The notes under the pieces are model-generated. The model made no database searches and was not told the DNA's origin. It saw nothing but the letters and a program-made list of their open reading frames with translations. Shown here in pieces: positions 1 through 9,087 of a DNA stretch of 64,000 bases (positions are counted from its first letter, which is position 1; each line of letters starts with the position of its first letter). The stretch comes from an uncultured bacterium. GTDB lineage: Bacteria; Krumholzibacteriota; Krumholzibacteriia; LZORAL124-64-63. A program made the position numbers and the translations under genes. Location of the stretch: assembly GCA_937864225.1 (NCBI GenBank), contig CALMJK010000006.1, positions 62,001 to 126,000 of the forward strand. The letters run 5' to 3'.

Positions 1-1960
1 GCTGATCACCAGCCTCGAGCAGTCGAAGTACCTGCGGGTCGTCACGTGGGAGAGGCTGCGCGATCTTCTGCGACAGATCGGCCGGACGGAGACAACGACG
101 ATCGACCAGGAGACGGGCTTTGCCGTGTGCCGCGCGGCCGGGGTCGGGACGGTCGTGCTCGGGAGCTTCACGCGCGCGGGGGAGCTGTTCGCCACCGACG
201 TCAAGGTGCTCGATGTCGAGAGCAAGCAGCTGCTGGCCGGCGCCAGCGCCCGCGGGCGCGGCGTGGACAGCATTCTGGAGCGCCAGATCGACGAACTCAG
301 CCACAAGATCGCCAAGACCGCCGGTCTTTCGGAGCGGAAGGTCGCGGCGACGGCGCGGCCCGTCGCGGAGGTGACAACCACCTCGCTCGAGGCGTACGGT
401 TGGTATCTGCGCGGAGGGCGCGAGATCGAGCGGATGTACTTCGCGGACGCCGCGCACTGCCTCGAACAGGCCGTCGCGATCGACTCGACCTTCGCCATGG
501 CCAACCTCTACCTCGGTTGGGTGTACCAGCGGATGGGCCCGGAGGTCAAAAGCAACCGGGCCTTCGCGCAGGCCAAGCGTTTCGCGCCGGCGGCGACGAA
601 GCGGGAGCAGTTCTACATCGATGCTCTCTGCGCCCAGATGCTCGAGAGGGACGAGAAGCGAGCCATCCCGATCTGGCGCGAACTCCTGGCGAGGTACCCG
701 GAGGAAAAGCGAGCCCGTTTCTGGCTGGGCACGTGTTACCGCGGCCTGGGCAGGCACCAGGAGGCCATCGACGCCTTCGAAGAAGTCCTCGCGCTGGATC
801 AGACCTACGGTCCGGCCCTGAATCTGATCGCCTACACCCACATGGAGGCGGGCGACTTCGAGGCGGCGCTCGACTGCTTTCAGCGGTACGCCGCCGTCGC
901 GCCCGGCGACGCCAATCCCCTGGACTCGATGGGAGAGCTCTATTTCCATCTCGGGCGGCTGGACGAGGCCGCCGCCAAGTACGAGGAGGTCGTCAGGATC
1001 AAACCGGAATTCGGCGCGCAGCGACCGCTATCCTTGATCAGCGCGCTCAGGGAGGACTGGCCGCAAGCGCGGGCGTGGATCGACTCGTACATCCTTAGCG
1101 CCAGGAGAGCGGGCCGCGCATCCGAGGGGTATTACATCAAGGGTTGGCATCTCACGCAACGCGGACACACGAGCGAGGCCCTGCGCGCCCAGGACGAGGC
1201 GGCGGCGACTCTCGAGGCCGAAGGGGATGACCCACGGGAATATGACGCCGACAGGGCGCAGGCGCACGCTGTCGTGCGCCTGAGCAGGGGTGAGATCGGG
1301 CTCGCGCGGCGGGAATTGGCCCAGGCGTTGGCGTCCGCCGGGAGACGATCCGGGCTCGCGGAGCGCGACGGCATCCAGGCGAGCTGCGCTCTTTTGCTCT
1401 GCCTCTGCGAATTGCGGGAGGGCCGGGCCGCGGCCGCCAGAGACGCGCTGCAGGAGGCCCGCGGCTTCCTGCCGTCCCGCGACGCGCCTGCCAAGCGATC
1501 ATGGACAGCGTACCTGCCCAACCTGTGCGGACTGCTCGAAGCCGAGCTGCTGCTGCTGGAGGGTCAACCGGCGGCAGCCGTCCGCGCGGCCGGTTCGGCG
1601 CCGCCTCTGGGCTCCCTGTTCATGGAGACGTGGAACGTGGTCATGCACAACTTCCCGGTCGAGCGGGACGTCGCGGCCAGGGCGCATCTGCGTCTGGGCG
1701 AGACGGCCGAAGCCATCGCGGAGTACGAGAGGCTCGTCACGTTCGATCCCAGCCGCCCCGAGCGGTTGATCGTGGCACCGATCTACCGTTACCGCCTTGC
1801 CAAACTCTATGCCGCGCAAGGACGCGCCGGCGAGGCGGCGGCGCAGTACGAAAAGTTTCTCGCCGCTGCGGACGGCGCCGACATCTGGCAGGCGGAACTC
1901 GCCGAGGCCCGGCGGGGCGCGAGCCGGCCCGCCGACGCTACTGCGCCGGCGTCGCGGTGA
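1..1960 (+). CDS. TPR-repeat protein, C-terminal part (5' end outside window)
   Basis: The reading frame is open from base 2 and stops with TGA at 1958-1960, so the true start lies upstream. The first ~120 residues (motif VVLGSFTRAGELFATDVKVL) resemble the TolB/FlgO-like domain that often follows the kinase domain in large Ser/Thr kinase-TPR or adenylate-cyclase-TPR proteins. The rest is a run of tetratricopeptide repeats, for example around bases 430-560, 720-830, 840-980 and 1660-1870, which would be a protein-interaction surface. The kinase or DNA-binding module, if there is one, is not in the window. The 3' end overlaps the convergent serine hydrolase gene by 23 bases. The TPR call is firm; the full-length identity is inferred. 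Confidence 0.75.
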   Translation, partial: LITSLEQSKYLRVVTWERLRDLLRQIGRTETTTIDQETGFAVCRAAGVGTVVLGSFTRAGELFATDVKVLDVESKQLLAGASARGRGVDSILERQIDELSHKIAKTAGLSERKVAATARPVAEVTTTSLEAYGWYLRGGREIERMYFADAAHCLEQAVAIDSTFAMANLYLGWVYQRMGPEVKSNRAFAQAKRFAPAATKREQFYIDALCAQMLERDEKRAIPIWRELLARYPEEKRARFWLGTCYRGLGRHQEAIDAFEEVLALDQTYGPALNLIAYTHMEAGDFEAALDCFQRYAAVAPGDANPLDSMGELYFHLGRLDEAAAKYEEVVRIKPEFGAQRPLSLISALREDWPQARAWIDSYILSARRAGRASEGYYIKGWHLTQRGHTSEALRAQDEAAATLEAEGDDPREYDADRAQAHAVVRLSRGEIGLARRELAQALASAGRRSGLAERDGIQASCALLLCLCELREGRAAAARDALQEARGFLPSRDAPAKRSWTAYLPNLCGLLEAELLLLEGQPAAAVRAAGSAPPLGSLFMETWNVVMHNFPVERDVAARAHLRLGETAEAIAEYERLVTFDPSRPERLIVAPIYRYRLAKLYAAQGRAGEAAAQYEKFLAAADGADIWQAELAEARRGASRPADATAPASR

Positions 1961-4037
1961 AGACGCCGTTGGGCTGGGTGACCCGCAGTTCCCGGACCGC
2001 TCCCTTCTCGTCGAGATCGAAGGTCACGCTGAACCCGCTCAGGCCCTTGAAGTCGAAATCGGTCCCGCGCACCGGGATCAGTTCGTAAGTCGGCTGTCCG
2101 GGCAAGACCGCCACCAGCGAGCTGCCCTTGAGCTCGATGCGCAAGCGCACGTTGACCAGCTGATACTCGCCGGTCAGGGTGGCCAGGAACACGGGATCGG
2201 TCAGCCGCGCGTCGGGACGGCGCGCGAACACCACGTCCTCCACCATCGGCTCGACCGGCGCCCGCAGGCCGCTGATGTTCCCCTTCATGTCCATGAGGAA
2301 CTGCACCTTCGTGTCCTCCAGCGCCGGATCGTCCGCGCCCTCGGCGCAATTGAACACGTCGTAGTGCCAGTGCTCGAGGGGATTGGTGATGTGGTTGACC
2401 GTCAGCGACAACTCCTTGCCGCGCAGCTCCACGGCGACCGTGCCATACCCGGGGTGCGCGTACGCCCCGACGTAATCCGCCAGGGGGTGGGAGGGCTTGG
2501 TCCCCTTGACCCGCGCGACATCGGCTTTCTTCTCTGCCTCCGTCGCGGCCGCGTCGCTCTTGGCCTTCTTGGCGAGCGCCTCCCCGATCCAGTCGCGCCC
2601 CTCGAGACCGAGAAGGCGGTCGATGGCGACCCGTTCGAGCAGCTGCGGCAGAGCGGTCTCGTTCTTATTCGCCAGCAGGACGAAGCCGAGATCGTCCTGC
2701 GGCAGGAAGGAGACGAAAGCGGTGAAGCCGTCGATGTTGCCGCCATGCTGCAGGCGATGGTGGCCTCGGTAGGGCTGCACGAACCAGCCCATGGCGTAGG
2801 ACGCCGTGGGCAGCTCGGGCTTCTCGGGGTCGGGCGGCACGGCTAGGACCATCTGCGGCGTGTGCAGCTCGGCGAGCGTCGCCGCCTGGATCGCCGCGCC
2901 GCTCGCGCCGAGCTGCGCCGCGATCCAGCGCGCCATGTCCTCGGCGCCGGCGTTGACGGAGCCCGCCGGCCCCATGTTGGTGATCGGCCGGAACGGCATG
3001 CGCGAGACGACGCCGTCCTTCTCCTCGTAGCCGAGCGCGAAGTCGGGCGCCTGCTGCGAGTCGTGCACCGAGAAATTGGCGCCGTTCATGCCGAGCGGCT
3101 CGAAGATGCGCGCGCGGACGTTGTCCTCCCAGGACTGTCCCGTGATCATTTCGCCCAGGTAGCCGGCCGTCAGGAAGGCGAGATTGTTGTACTGCCAGGT
3201 CTCGCGCAGGTCCTTGTTGGGCTCGAGCCAGGCCAGCCGGGAGACCAGCTCCTGGCGGGTCAAATCGGCGTTGTTGTACCAGACGAGGTCGTGGCGGGGC
3301 AGACCGCAGCGGTGGGTGACGAGGTCGCGCGGCGTGATGCGCAGCTCGGCGTCGCGGTCGTGCAGGCGGAAGTCGGGGATGTACGAGCGGACCGGTTCGT
3401 CCCAGTCCAGCTTGCCTTCGTCCACCAGGGTGCCGAGCACGAACGCCGTCAGGGCCTTGGTCGTCGAGCCGATGGCGAACAGGGTCTGCGGCGTGACCGG
3501 CAGCTTCCGCTCGACGTCGCGCAAGCCGTACCCTTTCAGCAGCACGGGCTCTCCCGCGGCGAGTATCGCCACGGCAAGTCCGGGCACTTTCAGTTCGGTG
3601 AGAGCGCGCTCGACTTCGACGTCGAAACCGGCGAGCGCCGCGCGCGCCCGGGCGACGGGGCTTTCGCCGCTGGTGAGCGAGAACGGAAACGACTGCCCGC
3701 CTTGCGTGAACATCCCCGCGAGCGTGGCGCCGTCCTCGGCGAGCTCGCCGCGGAAGACGGGATCGCCCGGGATGTTCGCGATGGCGAAGGTCACGGCCGC
3801 GCCGTCGACGACGATACCGGCCAGCGGCAGATCCTTGGCGCCCTGCGCGGGAATCGTAATGTCGCCCGTCCAGACGCCGGCCCTGGCGGCCAGATCGACG
3901 TCGATCTCGAGCTTCTGCCCGGGCAATTCGATGGCGCCGGCCCAATGGCCGGCGAGCTCGGCGGCGGGGGCCGCGGCTCCCGCAAGAACGCAGGCGAGCA
4001 CGGCGAGCAGGGCCAGCGGAGGGCGGCGAACCGGCAT
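1938..4037 (-). CDS. Serine hydrolase, beta-lactamase / class C-like family, exported
   Basis: This is a 699-residue exported protein. I chose the ATG at 4037 because AAGGAG lies 7 bases upstream and a signal peptide follows at once (MPVRRPPLALLAVLACVL...AAPAAE); an in-frame ATG at 4073 is possible. A beta-sandwich-like N-terminal region (~25-130) precedes a PF00144 beta-lactamase/esterase domain. That domain has the nucleophile motif STTK (Ser ~191, Lys ~194), YNN (~283) replacing YxN, and HGG (~431) in place of KTG. A DUF3471-like C-terminal region follows. The family includes D-aminopeptidases, esterases and penicillin-binding-protein relatives, so the substrate cannot be assigned. Probably periplasmic. 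It stands alone, convergent with the TPR gene. Confidence 0.85.
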   Translation of the reverse strand: MPVRRPPLALLAVLACVLAGAAAPAAELAGHWAGAIELPGQKLEIDVDLAARAGVWTGDITIPAQGAKDLPLAGIVVDGAAVTFAIANIPGDPVFRGELAEDGATLAGMFTQGGQSFPFSLTSGESPVARARAALAGFDVEVERALTELKVPGLAVAILAAGEPVLLKGYGLRDVERKLPVTPQTLFAIGSTTKALTAFVLGTLVDEGKLDWDEPVRSYIPDFRLHDRDAELRITPRDLVTHRCGLPRHDLVWYNNADLTRQELVSRLAWLEPNKDLRETWQYNNLAFLTAGYLGEMITGQSWEDNVRARIFEPLGMNGANFSVHDSQQAPDFALGYEEKDGVVSRMPFRPITNMGPAGSVNAGAEDMARWIAAQLGASGAAIQAATLAELHTPQMVLAVPPDPEKPELPTASYAMGWFVQPYRGHHRLQHGGNIDGFTAFVSFLPQDDLGFVLLANKNETALPQLLERVAIDRLLGLEGRDWIGEALAKKAKSDAAATEAEKKADVARVKGTKPSHPLADYVGAYAHPGYGTVAVELRGKELSLTVNHITNPLEHWHYDVFNCAEGADDPALEDTKVQFLMDMKGNISGLRAPVEPMVEDVVFARRPDARLTDPVFLATLTGEYQLVNVRLRIELKGSSLVAVLPGQPTYELIPVRGTDFDFKGLSGFSVTFDLDEKGAVRELRVTQPNGVFTATPAQ

Positions 4038-4230
4038 GACAGGGCTCCTTGCTGGATGTGGAGACGATCGCACCCGGCGTAGGACGCAGCGCAGGGGCAG
4101 AAAGTTCCGTCGGCGCGGCGACAGGACCGAGCGCTGAAAGACGCCGAAACCTTTTAGGAACGATCAAACGGGCTCGTATGGCCCGCAATCCGCCCCCAAC
4201 ATAAATGCCAAAGGTTCAAAAAAGAGGGTC

Positions 4231-4259
4231 TTGTAACCCAACTGCAAATCCGTTAAACT
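4231..4259 (+). promoter_or_regulatory. Sigma-70-like promoter for the lipoprotein gene
   Basis: TTGTAA (4231-4236), a 17-base spacer, then TAAACT (4254-4259), 63 bases upstream of the ATG at 4323. The spacing is ideal and both boxes are close to consensus. No operator could be seen. Confidence 0.5.
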
Positions 4260-4322
4260 CGGAATCCTTTACCGTCCGAGGGGCCACGGACGCTCCACCA
4301 CCTTTCTCGCCGGAGGTACACC

Positions 4323-5300
4323 ATGCGACGAATCACTCTCGTGGCTGCCATGCTCATGATCGCCGGGCTGTTCATGATTGCGGCGGGCTGCAGCAATCGC
4401 GAGGAAATGGTCAGCCCGACGGGGCTCGATCAGGAGGCCCTGACCAAGGCCAAGCCGAATCCGGATCCCGGTCCGGATCCGGACGCCCTGCCCATGAACC
4501 TTTCGTTCCCCGTGATCTGGGCGTACCCGCCTTCGGACACGCTCCTGGCGCCCTACATCTTCAAGAGCCTCAATCTGGCCAAGATCTACACCAATACGTC
4601 GTACCCGTACGCGGATCCGACGATCGTCGAGTATCTGCAGGAGAATGGCCCCTGGTATCCCCAGCCGCCCTATGCCAACGAGAACACGTGGGTGGCCGAC
4701 TATCTGGTCAGCGACGCGACCCATCAGATCCAATTCGTGGACTGGGGCAACCCGATGGAGAACATCTCCCCCAGGGTCGGCCAGCGCTTCCCCGTGGAGG
4801 TCGCGCTCTTCGAGAAGGTCGCGGAGTTTGACACGACGATCGGCGCCATCGTGGGCACGACCATGGAAGCCTTCACCATGGCCTGTCTCGAGTACTCGGC
4901 CACCCGGGATGAGCTCTTCGGGACGAACGGCGTCACGTACGCTTCCTGTTTCGCGACGGTCCTGACGTCGGAGTTCAAGGTCACCGTCCGCCCGCCGGAC
5001 ACCTGGCTGGAATACGAGATCCGGCTCGACCCGGCCGTGGGCCCGAGCGGCAAGATGAACTTCGCCTCCGCCAACGGCGGCTGGATACCGGCCCAGTCGG
5101 GCTGGCACCGGATCACGCTGACGATCAACGATCCCAACATTGATCTGACCGGAGCCGTGGTCGAGAACGACGAGCACTTCGACATGTTGACCGGCGTACA
5201 ACTGGAGGAGCTGAGCGATCACGTGAAGGAATTGTCCGGAGTGTTCTACAACACGACCTACATCGACGTCTACGTGCTGCCGGCCGGCGGCGGGAGATAG
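4323..5300 (+). CDS. Hypothetical lipoprotein
   Basis: A 325-residue protein with a lipoprotein signal peptide (MRRITLVAAMLMIAGLFMIA, lipobox IAAGC, Cys 23). A short Pro/Asp-rich linker (PNPDPGPDPDALP) follows. The mature region (~60-325) matches no family I know; it is rich in aromatic residues and Asn/Thr and looks like an all-beta surface domain. GGAGG stands 5 bases upstream of the ATG, and a good promoter is present at 4231-4259. It is a monocistronic unit closed by the hairpin at 5350-5381. Membrane anchoring is supported; no function can be assigned. Confidence 0.8.
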   Translation: MRRITLVAAMLMIAGLFMIAAGCSNREEMVSPTGLDQEALTKAKPNPDPGPDPDALPMNLSFPVIWAYPPSDTLLAPYIFKSLNLAKIYTNTSYPYADPTIVEYLQENGPWYPQPPYANENTWVADYLVSDATHQIQFVDWGNPMENISPRVGQRFPVEVALFEKVAEFDTTIGAIVGTTMEAFTMACLEYSATRDELFGTNGVTYASCFATVLTSEFKVTVRPPDTWLEYEIRLDPAVGPSGKMNFASANGGWIPAQSGWHRITLTINDPNIDLTGAVVENDEHFDMLTGVQLEELSDHVKELSGVFYNTTYIDVYVLPAGGGR

Positions 5301-5349
5301 GAACGGGGGGCGGTTCTGCCATACCGCCCGACGTCATCGCGAACAATGC

Positions 5350-5381
5350 CAAGGGGCGGCCCGCCAGCGGGTCGCCCCTTG
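5350..5381. terminator. Bidirectional intrinsic terminator
   Basis: CAAGGGGCG pairs perfectly with CGCCCCTTG and the stem continues inward (CCCGC/GCGGG), giving about 15 base pairs with a minimal loop. It lies exactly between the convergent lipoprotein gene (ends 5300) and DUF418 gene (ends 5384), so it can serve both. Confidence 0.75.
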
Positions 5382-5383
5382 CT

Positions 5384-6631
5384 TCACTCCGGGCGTGAAA
5401 ACTCCGGCGTGACGCGAAAGAGTTGCCGTTTCCGATACGACAGGCTGCGCCAGAGCCATTCCAGGGGGCCGTAGCGGAACCGCCGCAGCCACCACGGAGA
5501 GAGCCACAACTGCAACGCCCAAACCGCGCCGACGAACACCAGCTGCGCCGCGCGCGACGCGTGACCGAACAGGCCCAGGCCGTAACCGTAGAACACGAAG
5601 CTGGCGATCACCGTGTGCATGATGTAGTTGCTCAGGGCCATGCGCCCCACCGCGGCCAGCCGGCGCCGCAAGTCGGACAGGGCGCCGGCGCGGGCGACCA
5701 GCATCAGAACGCCAATCCAGCCCAACGCCACCAGCACGCTCGCCCAGTAGTTGAATTGGCCGAGCACGAACAGGCTGCGGAACAGGTCGTCTTTGAAGGT
5801 CTCGCTCAGCCGTTGTCCGCACCAGACGGCCGGCAGGCCCACCAGCAGCGCCAGCGCGACGAACGACCTGTAGACGCGGTCCGCTGCCCGTCCGGTCAAC
5901 ACGCCCCACTTGAAAAGAGCCATGCCGATCAGCATGACGCCGCTCACCCGCCAGACGAGGAAGAAGGGGAAGCCCATCACGTGTCCCTCGAAGCTGGACG
6001 GGCCCCGCACGCTCATTTGCGCCAGAAAGCCCCCGCGCATGGCGGCGAGGATTTCCGCGATGCGCTCGGGGGAGGGATTCAACTCGGCGACGAGCCCTTC
6101 GCGGGCCTCGGCGGGCCAGTACGCCGCCGACAGGCCGGCCGCGAGCATGAGCCCGGAACCCAGCGCGAGCAGTGAGATTCCCGTCGCGAGCAGTCTCGCC
6201 GGCCTCACGTTGCGCATGAAGTACAGCCAGAATCCGCACATCGCGTAAGGAACGAGGATGTCCCCGTCCCACATCAGGTAGGCGTGGACCAGGCCGAAGG
6301 CGAGCAGGACGCCCGTGCGCCGGTAGTGCAGCGCCGCGAAGCCCCGCCCGCGCTCCCGCGCTCGCTCGCTCATCAGGACGATGCCGGCGCCGAAGAGCAT
6401 GCTGAAGATCGTCATGAATTTTTGGCTGAAGAACAGGTTGCCCACGGACCACACGAAGCCGTTCAGGCCGCCCATGTCGCCGTAAGTGTGGGGGAAGACA
6501 TAGGCCGAGCCTGGCATGGAGTAGCTTTGCACGTTCATGACCAGGATGCCGAGCAAAGCGAAGCCGCGCAGCGTGTCCAGCGACGCGAGGCGCTCCTGTT
6601 CGCCGACCGGCGCCAATTCCAGAGGTTCCAT
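5384..6631 (-). CDS. DUF418 family integral membrane protein
   Basis: A 415-residue polytopic inner-membrane protein with about ten hydrophobic segments. The N-terminal signature SLDTLRGFALLGILVMNVQS and the C-terminal DUF418 block (LSNYIMHTVIASFVFYGYGL) are typical of the YeiB/DUF418 family, which is related to acyltransferase-like membrane proteins and of unproven function. AAAGGG precedes the ATG by a few bases. Length is normal for the family (~380-420). It may be cotranscribed with the small membrane gene upstream (6703-7173), 71 bases away. Confidence 0.85.
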   Translation of the reverse strand: MEPLELAPVGEQERLASLDTLRGFALLGILVMNVQSYSMPGSAYVFPHTYGDMGGLNGFVWSVGNLFFSQKFMTIFSMLFGAGIVLMSERARERGRGFAALHYRRTGVLLAFGLVHAYLMWDGDILVPYAMCGFWLYFMRNVRPARLLATGISLLALGSGLMLAAGLSAAYWPAEAREGLVAELNPSPERIAEILAAMRGGFLAQMSVRGPSSFEGHVMGFPFFLVWRVSGVMLIGMALFKWGVLTGRAADRVYRSFVALALLVGLPAVWCGQRLSETFKDDLFRSLFVLGQFNYWASVLVALGWIGVLMLVARAGALSDLRRRLAAVGRMALSNYIMHTVIASFVFYGYGLGLFGHASRAAQLVFVGAVWALQLWLSPWWLRRFRYGPLEWLWRSLSYRKRQLFRVTPEFSRPE

Positions 6632-6702
6632 TTTGCCCTTTCAGTCGGCCGATGATCGTCGGCAAACCATGTCTTGCCGGCGCGAGCGATGGGCGTTCGG
6701 CC

Positions 6703-7173
6703 TCAGGCGCGGCGCGATCTTCGCCGCCCTCGGGGCAGGGGCCGCGCCGGCGGGCGGGGCGCCGCGCCGGCGAGGTGCAGCAAGCCGGCGGCCGCGGCGA
6801 AGGCCGAAAAAAAGAGCGCCCGCGCCGGCACGCTGGTTCCTCGCGCAACGGCGATCAGGTCAACGACGAGCAGCAGTCCGCGCAGCGTGTAGAGGCCGCC
6901 GATGATCAGCAGCACGGTGCGCGCGCGCGGCAGCTTGCGCAGGACGCCCGCGCCCGACAGCGCGTAGAGCCCCCACGCCAGGAACATGAGGCCCAGACCG
7001 ATGGTCAGCAGCGAGGGCATGACGGCCTCGCCGCGCTCGATCCGCGCGGCAAGCCAAGGCGCGCCGAAAAAACGATACCAGGGAGCGCCTCCCACGAGAG
7101 TCGCCCCATGAACCGCGGCGACGATCCAACTGCAGACCGCGCCCAGGAGAAGACTCAGTCTGGCGCGCGCCAT
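6703..7173 (-). CDS. Small hypothetical membrane protein (4 predicted TM)
   Basis: A 156-residue protein with four hydrophobic segments (about 8-28, 55-75, 85-108, 118-138) and a Pro/Arg-rich basic tail. The start at 7173 (MARARLSLLLG) was chosen because GAGGG lies 8 bases upstream and the hydrophobic region begins at once; an upstream extension to 7308 has no coding character. The GGAPWYRFFGAP segment after the first TM is like a widespread uncharacterised membrane family. No catalytic motif is seen. It lies just upstream of the DUF418 gene in the same orientation. Confidence 0.65.
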   Translation of the reverse strand: MARARLSLLLGAVCSWIVAAVHGATLVGGAPWYRFFGAPWLAARIERGEAVMPSLLTIGLGLMFLAWGLYALSGAGVLRKLPRARTVLLIIGGLYTLRGLLLVVDLIAVARGTSVPARALFFSAFAAAAGLLHLAGAAPRPPARPLPRGRRRSRRA

Positions 7174-7389
7174 GCCGCATCCCTCTTTTCTTCGCCGGGT
7201 CGGGCCTTTTGGGAAATCCTCGTCAGCGGATCGCGTGCCGATTCCATGCGCAGGCCGTGAATCGACCAACCCGACAATACCATCTCGGATTTCCGATGTC
7301 CGCATCATTCAGCGCCCCGGTTCAGCCCGCGCCCGACCCGATGTTGTAAGATCGAAAGAGTCCCGGCGCACACCCGGCGCGCGCCTCTC
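7174..7389. other. Intergenic region without a recognised gene
   Basis: These bases separate the minus-strand membrane gene (start 7173) from the promoter of the first lanthipeptide precursor. No convincing ORF with a ribosome-binding site and no RNA gene were found. A possible -10-like TAAGAT at 7347-7352 lacks a partner at normal spacing. Confidence 0.4.
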
Positions 7390-7418
7390 TTGACCTTCTC
7401 GCGCTGATGCCGTAGGCT
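7390..7418 (+). promoter_or_regulatory. Promoter of lanthipeptide precursor 1
   Basis: TTGACC (7390-7395), 17-base spacer, TAGGCT (7413-7418), then CAAAG. The same arrangement, with the element TA-x-x-CTCAA, occurs before precursors 3 and 4, which supports a shared promoter type. The distance from the -10 box to the precursor ATG is ~80 bases. Confidence 0.6.
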
Positions 7419-7495
7419 CAAAGCCTGATCGGCGCCGGTTCCCGCGGTCGCGCGAATTGGCCGCGGACGGAGCATTCTTCAAGGGAGGCGGAGGT

Positions 7496-7642
7496 ATGAA
7501 GAAGCTCGTACTCAGCAAGGAAAGCCTGCGCAGGCTCGAAGACGACACGCTGGAGAAGATCATCGGCGGCAATTGGCGAGACAACACGACCGTCGGTCAA
7601 CGTTGCGCGGCGATCACGAATTGCTGGATCCTGTGCCAGTGA
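7496..7642 (+). CDS. Class I lanthipeptide precursor 1 (locus A)
   Basis: A 48-residue peptide, preceded by GGAGGCGGAGGT. The leader (1-25) is Lys/Leu-patterned, with motif LSKESLRRL and ending IIGG; the other four precursors in the window share it. It matches the L1a-type leader of class I lanthipeptides, seen mostly in Bacteroidota, Acidobacteria and Myxococcota. The 23-residue core has three Cys (37, 43, 47) and Thr 31, 32 and 41 as dehydration sites. T32-x-G-x-x-C37 is shared with precursors 2 and 3. It lies 156 bases upstream of lanC1, separated by a terminator, so lanC1 is probably expressed partly by read-through. The real start is the ATG at 7496, not the in-frame ATG upstream. Confidence 0.85.
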   Translation: MKKLVLSKESLRRLEDDTLEKIIGGNWRDNTTVGQRCAAITNCWILCQ

Positions 7643-7682
7643 TGCTCGCGTAGTTGATCGACGCGCATCGAAGCTGCTCCTC

Positions 7683-7717
7683 GGCCGCCTGCGTTCGCGC
7701 AGCGGCCTCCTTGTTTT
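7683..7717 (+). terminator. Intrinsic terminator after precursor 1
   Basis: GGCCGC-C-TGCG, loop TTCG, CGCA-GCGGCC (7683-7707) followed by TCCTTGTTTT. A strong stem with one bulge and a stable tetraloop, placed between precursor 1 and lanC1. It would give far more precursor message than cyclase message. Confidence 0.7.
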
Positions 7718-7798
7718 CCGCGCGGATGGCCCACAAGGAGCTTCACGGAGGCATGCGTGGCAGGACCACGCCGTGGTCGAGAATCGGGAGAGGCGTGA

Positions 7799-9043
7799 AT
7801 GGCCGACCCAGCGCCGAATTGGCGTCCCATCATCGAGGGAGACTTGGCCCGGCGCGCCGCCGCGGCCGTCGAGAACATCGCCGCCGATCTCATGGCGCTG
7901 GGTGAACGCGGGCATACGTTGGGACCCTCGATGGGGGTCGGCGACGCGGGCATCGGGCTGTTTTTCCACTATCTGCATCTGTCGCGCGCCGTGGATGGCT
8001 ACGCCGGAGCTTCCCGTTTGTTCATGGATCGCGCCTTCGAGGACGTGGCCCGGGCGAGCCTCTGGTACGACCTGTTTCAGGGAGTGACCGGCGTCGCCTG
8101 GGTGCATCACCACATATACGGTTTCTCGAACGACGGCGACGATTTGGAGGAAGTCGACGACCAGCTGGTGAAGCTGTTGGACAAGGAGAAGTGGCCGCTG
8201 CTCTACGACCTGATTACGGGCCTGGCGGGAATCGGGGTCTACGCGCTGGAGCGCTGGCCGCACGGGCGCTCGGGGCAGATCCTGGAGAGCGTGGTGAGGC
8301 ACCTGCTGGCGGCCCTGGAGCCCGCGACGCCGGGCGCGACGATCTTCACGCCGCCCCACCTCCTCGTGCGGGAACAAAGGGGAAAGTACCCCCACGGATA
8401 CTACAATCTCGGCGTGGCCCACGGGATTCCGGCCGTGACCGCCGTGCTAGCGGCCGCGGGCAAGCTAGGCGTGAAGGGATCTCGATCGCCGCTGGAGGCG
8501 GCCCGGCAGACGGCCCAATGGCTGCTGGCGTGTCGCCAGGAGCGGCCCGCGGCCTCCAGCTTCCCCTCCATCATCGCGCTCGACGGCAAGCACGAACCGA
8601 CCCGCCTGGGCTGGTGCTACGGCGACGGCGGAGTCGCCGGACTCTTGTTGGCCGTGTCGCGGATGATCGGCGACGAGGAATTGGCAGGGCAGGCCGAGCA
8701 GATCGCGCAGCGCGCCATGCGAATTCCCGAGGAGGGCACAAGGGTGGCCGATGCTCCTCTCTGTCATGGCGCGACAGGACTCGCGCACATCTTCAATCGC
8801 TTCTTCCAGGCCACCGGCGACGAGACCTATCGGGACGCGGCAAGGTTCTGGATCGAACGGGCGCTGGCCTTTCACCGGCCCGGACAAGGCGTGGGTGGAT
8901 TCCAGGCCAACAGAGGCGAGGAATGGGATGACTTCCCCGGTTTCCTGGAGGGCGCGGCCGGCGTCGGGCTGGCCCTGCTGGCGGCGATCCACGCCGTGGA
9001 GCCGGCGTGGGACCGGCTTCTGCTGCTGTCGATGGCCGTGTGA
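7799..9043 (+). CDS. LanC-like lanthionine cyclase (LanC1, locus A)
   Basis: A 414-residue protein of LanC family length. LanC cyclases add Cys thiols to dehydroalanine/dehydrobutyrine and carry a zinc ion. The known catalytic and zinc residues (nisin cyclase NisC D141, H212, R280, C284, C330, H331) have visible counterparts: Asp137 in YDLITGLAG, His208 in LGVAHG, Arg269 and Cys273 in RLGWCYGDGG, and Cys322-His323 in LCHGATG. It should therefore be active. GGAGAGG precedes the ATG. It is strongly similar throughout to the second LanC at 58388-59641 (e.g. WRPIIEGDL versus WKPILTGDL; GDAGI-x-LFFHYL in both). It is followed by an M48 peptidase after 44 bases. No lanB is found in this locus. Confidence 0.93.
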   Translation: MADPAPNWRPIIEGDLARRAAAAVENIAADLMALGERGHTLGPSMGVGDAGIGLFFHYLHLSRAVDGYAGASRLFMDRAFEDVARASLWYDLFQGVTGVAWVHHHIYGFSNDGDDLEEVDDQLVKLLDKEKWPLLYDLITGLAGIGVYALERWPHGRSGQILESVVRHLLAALEPATPGATIFTPPHLLVREQRGKYPHGYYNLGVAHGIPAVTAVLAAAGKLGVKGSRSPLEAARQTAQWLLACRQERPAASSFPSIIALDGKHEPTRLGWCYGDGGVAGLLLAVSRMIGDEELAGQAEQIAQRAMRIPEEGTRVADAPLCHGATGLAHIFNRFFQATGDETYRDAARFWIERALAFHRPGQGVGGFQANRGEEWDDFPGFLEGAAGVGLALLAAIHAVEPAWDRLLLLSMAV

Positions 9044-9087
9044 TGTGCCCGCGCGCGCAGTGACACGCTGAACCAAGGAAGGCGAGA

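Noticed and set aside
4205-4831. 208-codon plus-strand open frame overlapping the lipoprotein gene
   Set aside because: It lacks an RBS and overlaps in another frame the clear lipoprotein at 4323, which has a promoter, RBS and lipobox.
7496-7642. Precursors as Nif11- or nitrile-hydratase-type leader peptides, or as PCAT-exported unmodified bacteriocins
   Set aside because: Leaders are only 25-30 residues with the L1a class I pattern, LanB/LanC are present, and no C39 peptidase exporter is in the window.
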